From Lacticaseibacillus baoqingensis (lineage in GTDB: Bacteria; Bacillota; Bacilli; Lactobacillales; Lactobacillaceae): 36,464 bases of DNA. Under the pieces are notes generated by a model that had not been told where the DNA came from, did no database searches, and saw only the letters and a program-made list of their open reading frames with translations. A program made the translations under genes and the position numbers. This document shows positions 1 to 6,949 of this stretch, piece after piece; the first letter of the stretch is position 1, and each line of letters begins with the position of its first letter. The stretch is from NCBI RefSeq assembly GCF_003946165.1, contig NZ_RHOI01000029.1, positions 1 to 36,464 of the forward strand. The letters run 5' to 3'.

Positions 1-199
1 ACAGGTCGTATCGACTTGGTGTTTTTTATTTTGTCTGAGTGCTAATGATAGTGGCTAACTTGATTGTAAAACGCGGGAAATTGATGTTTCCCGACTGGTC
101 GAGAAGAAATTTTCACTAAAAGATATTCAAACTGCTTTTGAGCTTGCAAATACACCGGGGTCCTTTAGAGTTAGCATCGTTTTTGATGGGGAGGAATAG
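1..199 (+). pseudogene. Frameshifted C-terminal remnant of a zinc-type (MDR) alcohol dehydrogenase-like protein
   Basis: No single frame is open here, yet the three forward frames together spell a plausible dehydrogenase C-terminus. Frame 1 gives TGRIDLVFF, frame 2 gives CLSANDS, frame 3 gives VANLIVKRG, and frame 2 again (from about 80) gives IDVSRLVEKKF, LKDIQTAFELANTPGSFRVS and a TAG stop at 197-199. The pattern 'VKRG-IDVSRLVEKKFSL' followed by 'AFELANTPGSFRV' resembles the end of zinc-dependent sorbitol/threonine-type dehydrogenases; this is recall, not a search. Its last codons carry the ribosome binding site of the next gene, so it was once the upstream cistron of the PTS operon. The 5' part lies outside the window. 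At least three frame changes in 200 bp argue for decay, though sequencing error is possible. Confidence 0.45.
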
Positions 200-202
200 A
201 TT

Positions 203-976
203 ATGTTGCCAGCCCTTTTAGCCGGACTCATCCTTGGTCTCTGTAAGATGGACATGTTTTTTGGGTATAGTTATCTCTCTCGTCCGATCATCGCTTCGAC
301 GTTAATGGGTTTGGTACTTGGTGATTTAACGCTGGGGATCATCATCGGTGGGGTATTAGAAGTTATCTTTATTGGCTCTTTTCCAGTTGGTGCTGCAGTT
401 GCTCCTGATGGTGCAGCGGCAGGGGTCATTGGGACAGCTTTTGCGGTAATCACACATTCAGACGCTTCCTTGGCGACAGCATTAGCCGTACCAATTGGGC
501 TACTTGGTGGTTTCCTGTTTATTCTAGTGAAGTTGTTTAATTCGGTTTTTACTACCGCCATGGGAAGCCAACTCAAGAAGAACGAACTTAAAAACGCTTC
601 ACGAATCTATGTAATTGGTTGCTGGGTTTCAACGTTTGGTATCTATTTCTTGTTTGGGGCGTTGGCAGTTTATTCCGGTAGTGGGGCTGTTAAGGCACTC
701 GTTAATGCAATTCCAGTTAATGTGATAAATGCATTATCTGCTTCAGCTAACTTGTTACCTGCAATTGGTTTCGCAATTCTATTGAAGATGATCATCAGTA
801 AGAAAATGGCACCATATTTCTTTATCGGTTTCATGTTAGCCGCGTATCTAAAATTGCCAACAATCGCTATTACACTATTTGCTGTCGCAATCGTATTGTT
901 AATCTTAGTGGGTGAAAAGCCTCAGTCTCAAGCAAGCAGTGTGACAGGAGAGGATGTGGATGATGATGACTTCTAA
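203..976 (+). CDS. Mannose-family PTS sugar transporter subunit IIC
   Basis: Integral membrane subunit of a mannose/fructose/sorbose-class phosphotransferase permease. It forms the sugar channel with EIID and takes phosphate from EIIAB proteins, which are not in the window. The 257-residue product is almost entirely hydrophobic and has the family's Gly-rich membrane segments (GLVLGDLTLGIIIGGVLEV near residues 37-52, then GAAVAPDGAAAGVIGTAFAV). An acidic tail (GEDVDDDDF) closes it. The start is ATG 203, preceded by GGGGAGGAA at 189-197. It overlaps the start of the EIID gene, as is usual for these pairs. The transported sugar cannot be read from sequence. The adjacent sugar-phosphate dehydrogenase points to a hexose or hexitol. 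Confidence 0.9.
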   Translation: MLPALLAGLILGLCKMDMFFGYSYLSRPIIASTLMGLVLGDLTLGIIIGGVLEVIFIGSFPVGAAVAPDGAAAGVIGTAFAVITHSDASLATALAVPIGLLGGFLFILVKLFNSVFTTAMGSQLKKNELKNASRIYVIGCWVSTFGIYFLFGALAVYSGSGAVKALVNAIPVNVINALSASANLLPAIGFAILLKMIISKKMAPYFFIGFMLAAYLKLPTIAITLFAVAIVLLILVGEKPQSQASSVTGEDVDDDDF

Positions 977-1784
977 ATTGAATAAAGCCGATATTCGCCG
1001 TGTGTTTGTTCGCTACATCGCATTGAACTGTTTAAATGACTACCCTGGTCAGATGCACGGCGGATATGTCTTCTCCATGTTACCAGCTCTGAAGAAAATT
1101 TATGGAGATGATGAGGTCAAATTAAATGAAGCCCTGATGCGACATCAAGAAGAATATTTTAATGTAACCCCTGCCATTGCCGGATTACCGATGGGCATTA
1201 CCCTTGCGATGGAAGAGCAAAATGCTCAGAGTGATGATTTTGACACTTCCACCATTTCTGGGATGAAAACGGCTTTAATGGGACCACTATCTGCAATTGG
1301 AGATACTGTTTTTCCCGCGACGTTGCGAATAATTGCAACTGCGATGGTAACCCAAATGGCAGCCAAGGGCAGTGTCTTAGCCCCAATCCTGTTTTTCTTA
1401 CTATGGAATATTCCCAATTTTTTAGCTAGATACTATTCTTTAAAATTCGGGTATAACCTGGGTAGTGATTTTATTATCAAATCAGCTGAATCCAATATGA
1501 TGCAAAAAGTCTCATATGCCTGTTCGGTGGTTGGTTTGATGGCAATCGGGGCAATGTGTTTTGTCAACATTAAGATTTCAACGCCGCTTGTCATTGGTGG
1601 AGCAGTCAAAGGTGGGGCAATGAAGTTACAGACCACTTTAGATACAATCATGCCGGGAATGTTGTCATTACTGGTAGTAGGGATTGTTTATTGGTTGCTA
1701 GACCGGGGTGTTAAGGTGGTTCCCCTTTTACTAGGAACTATGGTAATTGGATTCATTTTGAATCTCTTGGGAATTATTGCATAG
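960..1784 (+). CDS. Mannose-family PTS sugar transporter subunit IID
   Basis: Partner of the preceding EIIC in a mannose-class PTS permease. It is recognised by the family pattern in order: an N-terminal R-RVFVRYIALN segment, LNDYPGQMHGGYVFSMLPAL, an amphipathic EALMRHQEEYFNV-P stretch, GLPMGITLAMEE, then GMKTALMGPLSAIGDTVF and C-terminal membrane helices. Several in-frame ATGs lie between 954 and 966. The Shine-Dalgarno AGGAGAGG at 945-952 is one base from ATG 954 but seven from ATG 960, so 960 is preferred; the two differ by two residues. The start overlaps the end of EIIC. No EIIA or EIIB is present here, so those subunits must lie upstream of position 1 or elsewhere. Confidence 0.9.
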   Translation: MMMTSKLNKADIRRVFVRYIALNCLNDYPGQMHGGYVFSMLPALKKIYGDDEVKLNEALMRHQEEYFNVTPAIAGLPMGITLAMEEQNAQSDDFDTSTISGMKTALMGPLSAIGDTVFPATLRIIATAMVTQMAAKGSVLAPILFFLLWNIPNFLARYYSLKFGYNLGSDFIIKSAESNMMQKVSYACSVVGLMAIGAMCFVNIKISTPLVIGGAVKGGAMKLQTTLDTIMPGMLSLLVVGIVYWLLDRGVKVVPLLLGTMVIGFILNLLGIIA

Positions 1785-1794
1785 GAGATGAAGT

Positions 1795-2934
1795 ATGCCA
1801 GAGGCGTTAATTATTGGGGCCGGAAATATTGGCCGTGGTGTTGTAGGATATCTCTTACGAAAGGCAAATTACCAGCTTTCCTTCTTCGATATCGATTACT
1901 CGCGTCTTGAAGCAATTAAGCGTAGAGGCCGTTATCACATATATATTGCCGAAGAACCAGTCCGAAAAGTGGAGATTAAAGATTTTGAGATCGTTAAACC
2001 CAATTCGTTAGTTAATAAATTGGCAGATATTCAAACGATTTTCTGTTGTGTCTATGAAGGCGCATTTGCAAGCATTGCATCGAATATTGTGGCTGCAATG
2101 GAACAACGAATCGCGCAAAAAAATACAAATGAATTGAATCTGATGTTGTGTGTAAATTCAATCGATGCACCTCAAAAAATGGCAAAGTTAATCATGGCCG
2201 AGATTGCGGATAACTCGACAATGCAAGAATATTTTACGCATTATGTCGGTATTAACCAAGTTATGGTTTTGTCTGCGGGTCTTCCATTGCCAGAAGAATA
2301 TTTAGTCAGTGGTGAAGACGATGTTATGATCACATCTGATCCCCATCTAGAAATCGATGGTGAGTCCTATAAAGGACAGCAACCAGAAATTCCATCGGTT
2401 AGATTCGTAACAAATGCCGAAGGACGTCTGAAACGTAAAGTATATGTAGGTAATATGCGTCATACAATGGCTGGATTTATAGGCGCCAGCTTAAAGCAAC
2501 AATTTATCTATCAAGCGCAGATGAAGCCAGAAGTGCGTGCACATCTAATGGGGGCATTTAATGAAGCTCACTCTGCAATCATTAGTGAGTATTCGTTTGA
2601 ACCAGCAGAGGATCATACGTGGGTTGCGTACATGAATGATAAGTTAAATCAAAAAGTCGAAGATAAGATAACGAGAGTCATTGCCAATCCAGAACGTAAA
2701 CTTGCTTACGAAGAACGATTTGTTGCTCCAGCACGGCTTTGTTTGAAGCATAGTATTTTACCATATGAAATTTCGCTAGGAATTGCATACGGAATAAAAT
2801 ATTTGCAACAACGACCAGAAGAACAGCGGACGACAGAAGAATTATTGAATGATGTTTGTGGGCTAGAGAGTAAGCGGGATTTCATAATCACACAACTGGT
2901 TAAAAATCACTTGGAAGAAATCGAAAGGAAATGA
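1795..2934 (+). CDS. Mannitol-1-phosphate 5-dehydrogenase-like polyol-phosphate dehydrogenase
   Basis: Cytoplasmic NAD-dependent enzyme expected to oxidise a phosphorylated hexitol delivered by the PTS, or to reduce the matching ketose phosphate. The 379 residues match the usual length of MtlD. The N-terminus has the dinucleotide-binding motif GAGNIGRGVVG, and the catalytic K-x4-N-x2-H signature of the long-chain polyol dehydrogenases is visible as K215, N220 and H223 (KVYVGNMRH). The C-terminal helical domain follows. The RBS TAGGAGATG sits before ATG 1795. It lies ten bases after EIID and is cotranscribed with it. The product differs enough from classical MtlD that the true substrate (mannitol-1-P or another polyol-P) is uncertain. 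Confidence 0.75.
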   Translation: MPEALIIGAGNIGRGVVGYLLRKANYQLSFFDIDYSRLEAIKRRGRYHIYIAEEPVRKVEIKDFEIVKPNSLVNKLADIQTIFCCVYEGAFASIASNIVAAMEQRIAQKNTNELNLMLCVNSIDAPQKMAKLIMAEIADNSTMQEYFTHYVGINQVMVLSAGLPLPEEYLVSGEDDVMITSDPHLEIDGESYKGQQPEIPSVRFVTNAEGRLKRKVYVGNMRHTMAGFIGASLKQQFIYQAQMKPEVRAHLMGAFNEAHSAIISEYSFEPAEDHTWVAYMNDKLNQKVEDKITRVIANPERKLAYEERFVAPARLCLKHSILPYEISLGIAYGIKYLQQRPEEQRTTEELLNDVCGLESKRDFIITQLVKNHLEEIERK

Positions 2935-2939
2935 ACATA

Positions 2940-3908
2940 ATGCGATATAAAGAATTTGGTAACACGGGTCAAAAAATTTCTTCCGTTGCTGTTGGGACTT
3001 GGGCAATTGGGGGCGCAAATTCAGCAGGCGGAAGTTTTGGTGATGTTGAGGAAGCAACTTCGATTCAAGCAATTCGAACGATGTTGGACAATGGTGTTAA
3101 TATTATCGATACCGCTCCTATATATGGTGAAGGCAAGTCTGAAAAGGTTGTTGGCAAGGCAATCAAAGGTTTAGACCGTAGCAAGTTTTACATTGTGACT
3201 AAATTTGGATCGTACATCAGTCATTATGACGGGAAAGCCACCCGTAACAATCGTTATGATCATATTATGACGGAAGTAGATCAATCTCTACAACGATTGG
3301 GAACTGATTATATTGATTTTTATTTGATGCATTGGCCAGATGTTAATACACCGATAGAAGAAACTATGGCAGCATTGAATGACTTGAAAAAAGCTGGTAA
3401 GATCCGCTTCACGGGTTTATGTAATTCTCCAAAAGAACTCGTTGAAGAGGCACAGAAGTATGGTGAAATTAATGCATTACAGCCACCTTATTCAATGGTT
3501 AATCAGTCTCAGAAAGAGTTAATGCTGTGGGCAACTAAACAAGGCATCGGGACAATGACTTCAGGATCTTTAGGAGCGGGAATTTTAACTGGAGCTATTC
3601 GGAAGGCACCAAAATTTGATGACAAAGATTTTCGCTTAACGTTCTATCCATTTTTTAAAGAGCCACAGTTTTCAAAAATTATGAAACTACTCGATGTTCT
3701 GGATAAAGTTGCCGCCAAACATAATCGTCCGGTCGCACAAGTCGCAATTAATTGGTCGACACAACAAGATATCGTTGGGACCGCTTTGCTTGGTGTGCGA
3801 AATCCTGAGGAGGCAAAACAAAATTGTGAAGCCTTTAGCTGGTTGCTTGATGAAGTCGATATTAGTGAAATAAATCAAAGTATAGACGAGTTGAATATTG
3901 GACAGTAA
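2940..3908 (+). CDS. Aldo/keto reductase
   Basis: Soluble NADPH-dependent oxidoreductase with a TIM-barrel fold. The catalytic tetrad of the superfamily is present: D57 and Y62 (IIDTAPIYGEG), K88 (YIVTKFGSY) and H131 (FYLMHWPDV). The length of 322 residues is normal. ATG 2940 is preferred over ATG 2931 because AAAGGAA (2924-2930) lies nine bases upstream of it, and because members of this family typically begin MRYKEFGNTG. It follows the polyol-phosphate dehydrogenase with almost no gap and so probably belongs to the same sugar operon. The substrate is not evident; aldose or keto-sugar reduction is a guess from context. Confidence 0.85.
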   Translation: MRYKEFGNTGQKISSVAVGTWAIGGANSAGGSFGDVEEATSIQAIRTMLDNGVNIIDTAPIYGEGKSEKVVGKAIKGLDRSKFYIVTKFGSYISHYDGKATRNNRYDHIMTEVDQSLQRLGTDYIDFYLMHWPDVNTPIEETMAALNDLKKAGKIRFTGLCNSPKELVEEAQKYGEINALQPPYSMVNQSQKELMLWATKQGIGTMTSGSLGAGILTGAIRKAPKFDDKDFRLTFYPFFKEPQFSKIMKLLDVLDKVAAKHNRPVAQVAINWSTQQDIVGTALLGVRNPEEAKQNCEAFSWLLDEVDISEINQSIDELNIGQ

Positions 3909-3913
3909 TTGTT

Positions 3914-3942
3914 TTGAATTCGCTTTCACCTGGTGATACATT
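3914..3942 (+). promoter_or_regulatory. Candidate sigma-A promoter of rpoN
   Basis: TTGAAT at 3914-3919 and TACATT at 3937-3942 are separated by exactly 17 bases, upstream of the rpoN start at 3976. This would let rpoN be transcribed independently of the PTS operon before it. Only four bases match consensus in each hexamer, so read-through from upstream remains possible. Confidence 0.4.
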
Positions 3943-3975
3943 ATTGTATAGATCATAGAAAGTTGGAGGTGGGAA

Positions 3976-5256
3976 ATGGGTTATCAATCTTTGGGTACGC
4001 AACAGCGGCAAACTCAAAAGCAAGCACTCATCTTGTCGCAGAAAATGCAACAGTCATTGACTGTCTTACAGATGAATACATTTGAATTGACCCACTACCT
4101 TCAGAATATTTCTGCAGAAAATCCATTATTGGATGTTTCAACTCGATGTGTATGTCCTGAAAGCAGTGCTGCTGGATTGAATCAAATTGTGGATGATCAT
4201 CTCTTGTCATTGCCTGATTACTTATTGGAGCAGGTTCGAATATCATCATTTGATAACAGTACAAAGAAAGATGTAGTGCGACTTATTGATCAAATTGATA
4301 ATCGTGGATACTTGACTGAGTCTGATTCGGATTTATGTAAAATTCTGAATTTTTCGTTATCGAGATTAGTTCATGCAAAATTCAAACTCCAAGAGTTAGA
4401 ACCGGCAGGAGTTGGGGCATGTTCGTTGCAGGAATGTTTACTTCTGCAACTTGATGCACGTAAGGAAGAGTGGCAATCACCGGTTCGAATTCTAGTGGCA
4501 AATCATTTTGAGGCTTTATGTCGGCAAGATTGGAATAAGATCTGCAGGCAGATGAAGATAAATCGAGTAAAGTTGTCTGAATGTTTGCGAGAATTACATC
4601 ATCTGACTGCTAATCCAGGCCAGATATTTGATAATCAAAAAGATGAATATGTACTGCCCGAGCTAAGAGTGTGTGTAACTGGCGATAAAATCAGTTTGGA
4701 GTTGGTGAGAGGAGCTGAACCTCAGGTCGTGTTTGTTCATGAGACCTACGAAACTCTTCGCAAGCACAATGATTTTGAGGTTCAAGAGTACTTAAAGATT
4801 AAGCGAAATCAATTTATGGATATTGCTCAAGCTTGTCGTAGGCGAGAAAAAACGCTTGTTGCAGTTGGTAGCGCAATCGTAGAATCTCAATTTGAGTATT
4901 TTAGGAATCCCAATAATGGCTTAAAATCAGTGACACTTCAACAAATATCACAAAGAGTTGGACTAAGCGAGTCTACTGTGAGTCGTGCAATCCGTGGCAA
5001 ATATATCCAGACCGATTATACCGTATTGCCAATTCGGAATCTGTTGATGACTGGACAAGCGACGATCGGTTCAGAGATTATGTCCGTGCTCCAGGAAATC
5101 GTAAAAAATGAAAGTATAGTCTTGAGTGATGATCAAATTAGGACAGTACTAAGTGACCGTGGTTTTAATATTTCTAGACGGACGGTGGCAAAGTATCGTC
5201 AACTGTTGGAAATTCCACCTGCAAGCCGCAGACGAAAATTGAGCACTGTACAATAA
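3976..5256 (+). CDS. rpoN: RNA polymerase sigma-54 factor RpoN
   Basis: Alternative sigma factor that recognises -24/-12 promoters and needs an AAA+ activator. In lactobacilli it serves mainly mannose-class PTS operons controlled by LevR-type activators. The N-terminal activator-interacting region is Gln/Leu-rich (QKMQQSLTVLQMNTFEL, ISAENPLLDV). A core-binding region follows, then an HTH (LQQISQRVGLSESTVSRAI) and the near-invariant RpoN box ISRRTVAKYRQ near the C-terminus. The 426-residue length is normal for Firmicutes. Start ATG 3976 follows TTGGAGGTGGG. It sits directly downstream of PTS genes of the class that sigma-54 usually controls. No -24/-12 promoter is visible in the window; the operon's promoter is probably upstream of position 1. 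Confidence 0.93.
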   Translation: MGYQSLGTQQRQTQKQALILSQKMQQSLTVLQMNTFELTHYLQNISAENPLLDVSTRCVCPESSAAGLNQIVDDHLLSLPDYLLEQVRISSFDNSTKKDVVRLIDQIDNRGYLTESDSDLCKILNFSLSRLVHAKFKLQELEPAGVGACSLQECLLLQLDARKEEWQSPVRILVANHFEALCRQDWNKICRQMKINRVKLSECLRELHHLTANPGQIFDNQKDEYVLPELRVCVTGDKISLELVRGAEPQVVFVHETYETLRKHNDFEVQEYLKIKRNQFMDIAQACRRREKTLVAVGSAIVESQFEYFRNPNNGLKSVTLQQISQRVGLSESTVSRAIRGKYIQTDYTVLPIRNLLMTGQATIGSEIMSVLQEIVKNESIVLSDDQIRTVLSDRGFNISRRTVAKYRQLLEIPPASRRRKLSTVQ

Positions 5257-5357
5257 ATCGTGTGGTTACGTGTATATATGAAGCGAAGAAAATTCACTCT
5301 TGTTGAGAACAGTTTCTTCCTAATAGCTCGCTAGATTGTTGCGCGTCAGTTGTTTCA

Positions 5358-5403
5358 AAAACCATGCTAGATCTTGCATCTTTGCAAGATCTAGCATGGT
5401 TTT
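5358..5403 (+). terminator. Strong hairpin terminator after rpoN
   Basis: Perfect 21-bp inverted repeat (arms 5358-5378 and 5383-5403) with a four-base loop TCTT. The arms begin AAAACCATGC and end GCATGGTTTT, giving A and T runs at the base on either strand, so it could act in both directions. It closes the rpoN transcription unit. Confidence 0.8.
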
Positions 5404-5553
5404 ATTTGGGTCTAGAACTCCTGACATTAAAATTATATTCCGACAACAAAAATTCTGCACAAAGTTGTTGGACATAATGTTTAATGGTTGTAGAGTATTT
5501 TTGTGTTGGTGTTTTTCTAGTGTGAAGAAAGTTGCCTCTGCTAATTGTGAGTC

Positions 5554-5602
5554 AAAAAAAGAACCTACACACTTGCGAAAGATATCCAGCAAGTGCAGGC
5601 TC
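5554..5602 (-). terminator. Intrinsic terminator of the minus-strand PFOR/SMR operon
   Basis: Read on the minus strand, a GC-rich stem with core CACTTGC/GCAAGTG and an outer GAGCC/GGTTC is followed by seven T residues (5560-5554). It lies just beyond the stop of the SMR gene at 5617, so it is the expected end of the 11350-to-5617 transcript. The stem is interrupted by a small bulge. Confidence 0.7.
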
Positions 5603-5616
5603 TAAAAACACGTCAA

Positions 5617-5934
5617 TCATGCCTCGCTAAAGTTCATGATGACAGCGCCAACGATAATGAGCATCATCCCTAACACACCCGTCAGCGAGATGTTTTCATG
5701 CCAGATCAAGGCGGAAAGGATCGCCGTCACGACGATTCCGATCCCTGACCATAAGGCATAAGCCAAATTGAGCGGTACGGACTTTAGAGACACGGAAAAC
5801 CAGTAGAAACAAAAGGTATAAGCGAGAAAGGTTGCCAGAGTCCACCCAACATGAGTGAATCCTTGTGAGGCCTTGAGACAGTTGGTGCCGATGAATTCGC
5901 CAATAATAGCGATACTTAAGTAGACATATCCCAT
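5617..5934 (-). CDS. Small multidrug resistance (SMR/Qac-type) transporter
   Basis: Four-helix proton-coupled exporter of cationic, often quaternary ammonium, compounds that works as a dimer. The 105-residue length is typical. The essential membrane glutamate is E13 in helix 1 (LSIAIIGEFIGT), and the family's AYALWSGIGIV motif is in helix 3. A strong RBS (GAGGAGGAG) precedes ATG 5934. It is the last gene of the minus-strand operon and is followed by a terminator. SMR proteins are, to my knowledge, recurrent companions of choline trimethylamine-lyase loci, so handling of choline or trimethylamine is an attractive inference. General quaternary amine export is the conservative reading. Confidence 0.9.
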   Translation of the reverse strand: MGYVYLSIAIIGEFIGTNCLKASQGFTHVGWTLATFLAYTFCFYWFSVSLKSVPLNLAYALWSGIGIVVTAILSALIWHENISLTGVLGMMLIIVGAVIMNFSEA

Positions 5935-5961
5935 AGTTCTCTCCTCCTCAAGCGCCTCACA

Positions 5962-6492
5962 TTAACCTTGAATTTGCCTGCCTAGCGCTTCTGCTTTGGC
6001 TGGCCAATCTGCCAAGGCTTTTGGCAAGAAGACATTAGCGGCATAAAGGGTCCCCAAAGAATGCCAGCTGAAGTAATTGGCGATCCCGCGATACTCTAAT
6101 TCCAAAGAATTAAAGACGGTTTGATCATTGTTAGCCGCAGCGATCAAAAGGCATTCTTTATTGTCCAAGCGGTGGTTGTCAGTATATAAGCGATCCACGA
6201 CAGTTTTCAGCTGTGCGGTCATGCCAAAGAAATACACCGGGGTCACGAAAGCGATGATGTCTGCATCTAATATTTGGGGTAAAACGACTTTAGTTAACAG
6301 ATCATCGTCGTGGATCGGCAAGTTTTGATCGTCGACTTTTAAATAATGGATCATGTTGGCAGTGCCAGCGCCGGCGTTGAAGCGAAAGACTTGATGGCCT
6401 GCAGCGGTGGCACCGCGTTGAAAGGCATCTGCAAGTTGGGCGGTGGTGCCGTGTTCATGGGAACTGCCAGTTAATAGGACGATTTTTTTCAT
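5962..6492 (-). CDS. Flavodoxin-fold NAD(P)H-dependent (FMN) oxidoreductase
   Basis: Soluble FMN-binding protein of the NADPH-dependent FMN reductase / iron-sulfur flavoprotein superfamily. The phosphate-binding loop TGSSHEHGTTAQLA is at the N-terminus, and the flavin-contact segment PVYFFGMTAQLKTVVDRLY is near the middle. No CxxC or CxxCxxC cluster motif is seen, so it is a plain flavoprotein rather than an Fe-S flavoprotein. ATG 6492 is preferred to ATG 6498 because GAGGTG lies eight bases upstream of it and only two from the earlier one. It is packed in the PFOR operon, so it could exchange electrons with PFOR or be an electron relay. That role is inferred from position only. Confidence 0.8.
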   Translation of the reverse strand: MKKIVLLTGSSHEHGTTAQLADAFQRGATAAGHQVFRFNAGAGTANMIHYLKVDDQNLPIHDDDLLTKVVLPQILDADIIAFVTPVYFFGMTAQLKTVVDRLYTDNHRLDNKECLLIAAANNDQTVFNSLELEYRGIANYFSWHSLGTLYAANVFLPKALADWPAKAEALGRQIQG

Positions 6493-6499
6493 AATCATT

Positions 6500-6949
6500 T
6501 CACCTCAGATCTCTGCTATTACCAAGATTTTTCATGCCTTGTAGCGATTGAATATGGGTCACGTCGCCAGTGAATTCAAAACAGCCAAGATACTCCCCGG
6601 CTTCATCGCGCAACGCCGAATAAGAAATATATACCAGCTTGCCGTGCAGCGGCAGCCAAAATTCGACGTGGTCTTTAGTACCAGCGTGAAAATCTTCTAA
6701 AATATGGGCGACTTTATCGCGCGATTTGCCCGGGTGGCATTCGAGCACTTTACGCCCGACTTGGTCGGCCGTGCGGGCAAAGATGCGGGGCTGATTTTGA
6801 CTAAACCATTTGAAACGATCATCGGCATCCACATAATCAACTTCAAAAGGGAGTGTATTTAATAGTACCCGTAAGGCGGCCAATGAAATTTCGCCGCTCG
6901 GGGTGTGGAGGATCTGGTTATCATCTAGGGTCATTTTTGGATCTATCAT
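6500..6949 (-). CDS. PAS-domain sensor protein (DUF438-like PAS module)
   Basis: Small 149-residue protein made almost wholly of one PAS domain. It closely follows the pattern of the PAS module found in DUF438 proteins: VDYVDADDRFKWFSQN, RIFARTADQVGRKVLECHPG, DFHAGTKDHVEFWLPLHGK and YISYSALRDEAGEYLGCFEF. A conserved histidine and cysteine occur in ECHPGKS. There is no output domain. Its ATG overlaps the PFOR stop codon (ATGA), so it is translationally coupled to PFOR. Its RBS AGGAGATG lies inside the PFOR reading frame. A redox, gas or ligand sensor, or a PFOR accessory subunit, would fit. The ligand is unknown. Confidence 0.75.
   Translation of the reverse strand: MIDPKMTLDDNQILHTPSGEISLAALRVLLNTLPFEVDYVDADDRFKWFSQNQPRIFARTADQVGRKVLECHPGKSRDKVAHILEDFHAGTKDHVEFWLPLHGKLVYISYSALRDEAGEYLGCFEFTGDVTHIQSLQGMKNLGNSRDLR

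Noticed and set aside
3930-3950. Possible sigma-54 -24/-12 promoter (TGG followed by TTGT) before rpoN
   Set aside because: The -12 GC dinucleotide is absent, and a reasonable sigma-A promoter with a 17-base spacer overlaps it.
5336-5605. Open frames on both strands across the rpoN-SMR gap
   Set aside because: They run through two terminator hairpins, lack ribosome binding sites and show no protein-like pattern.
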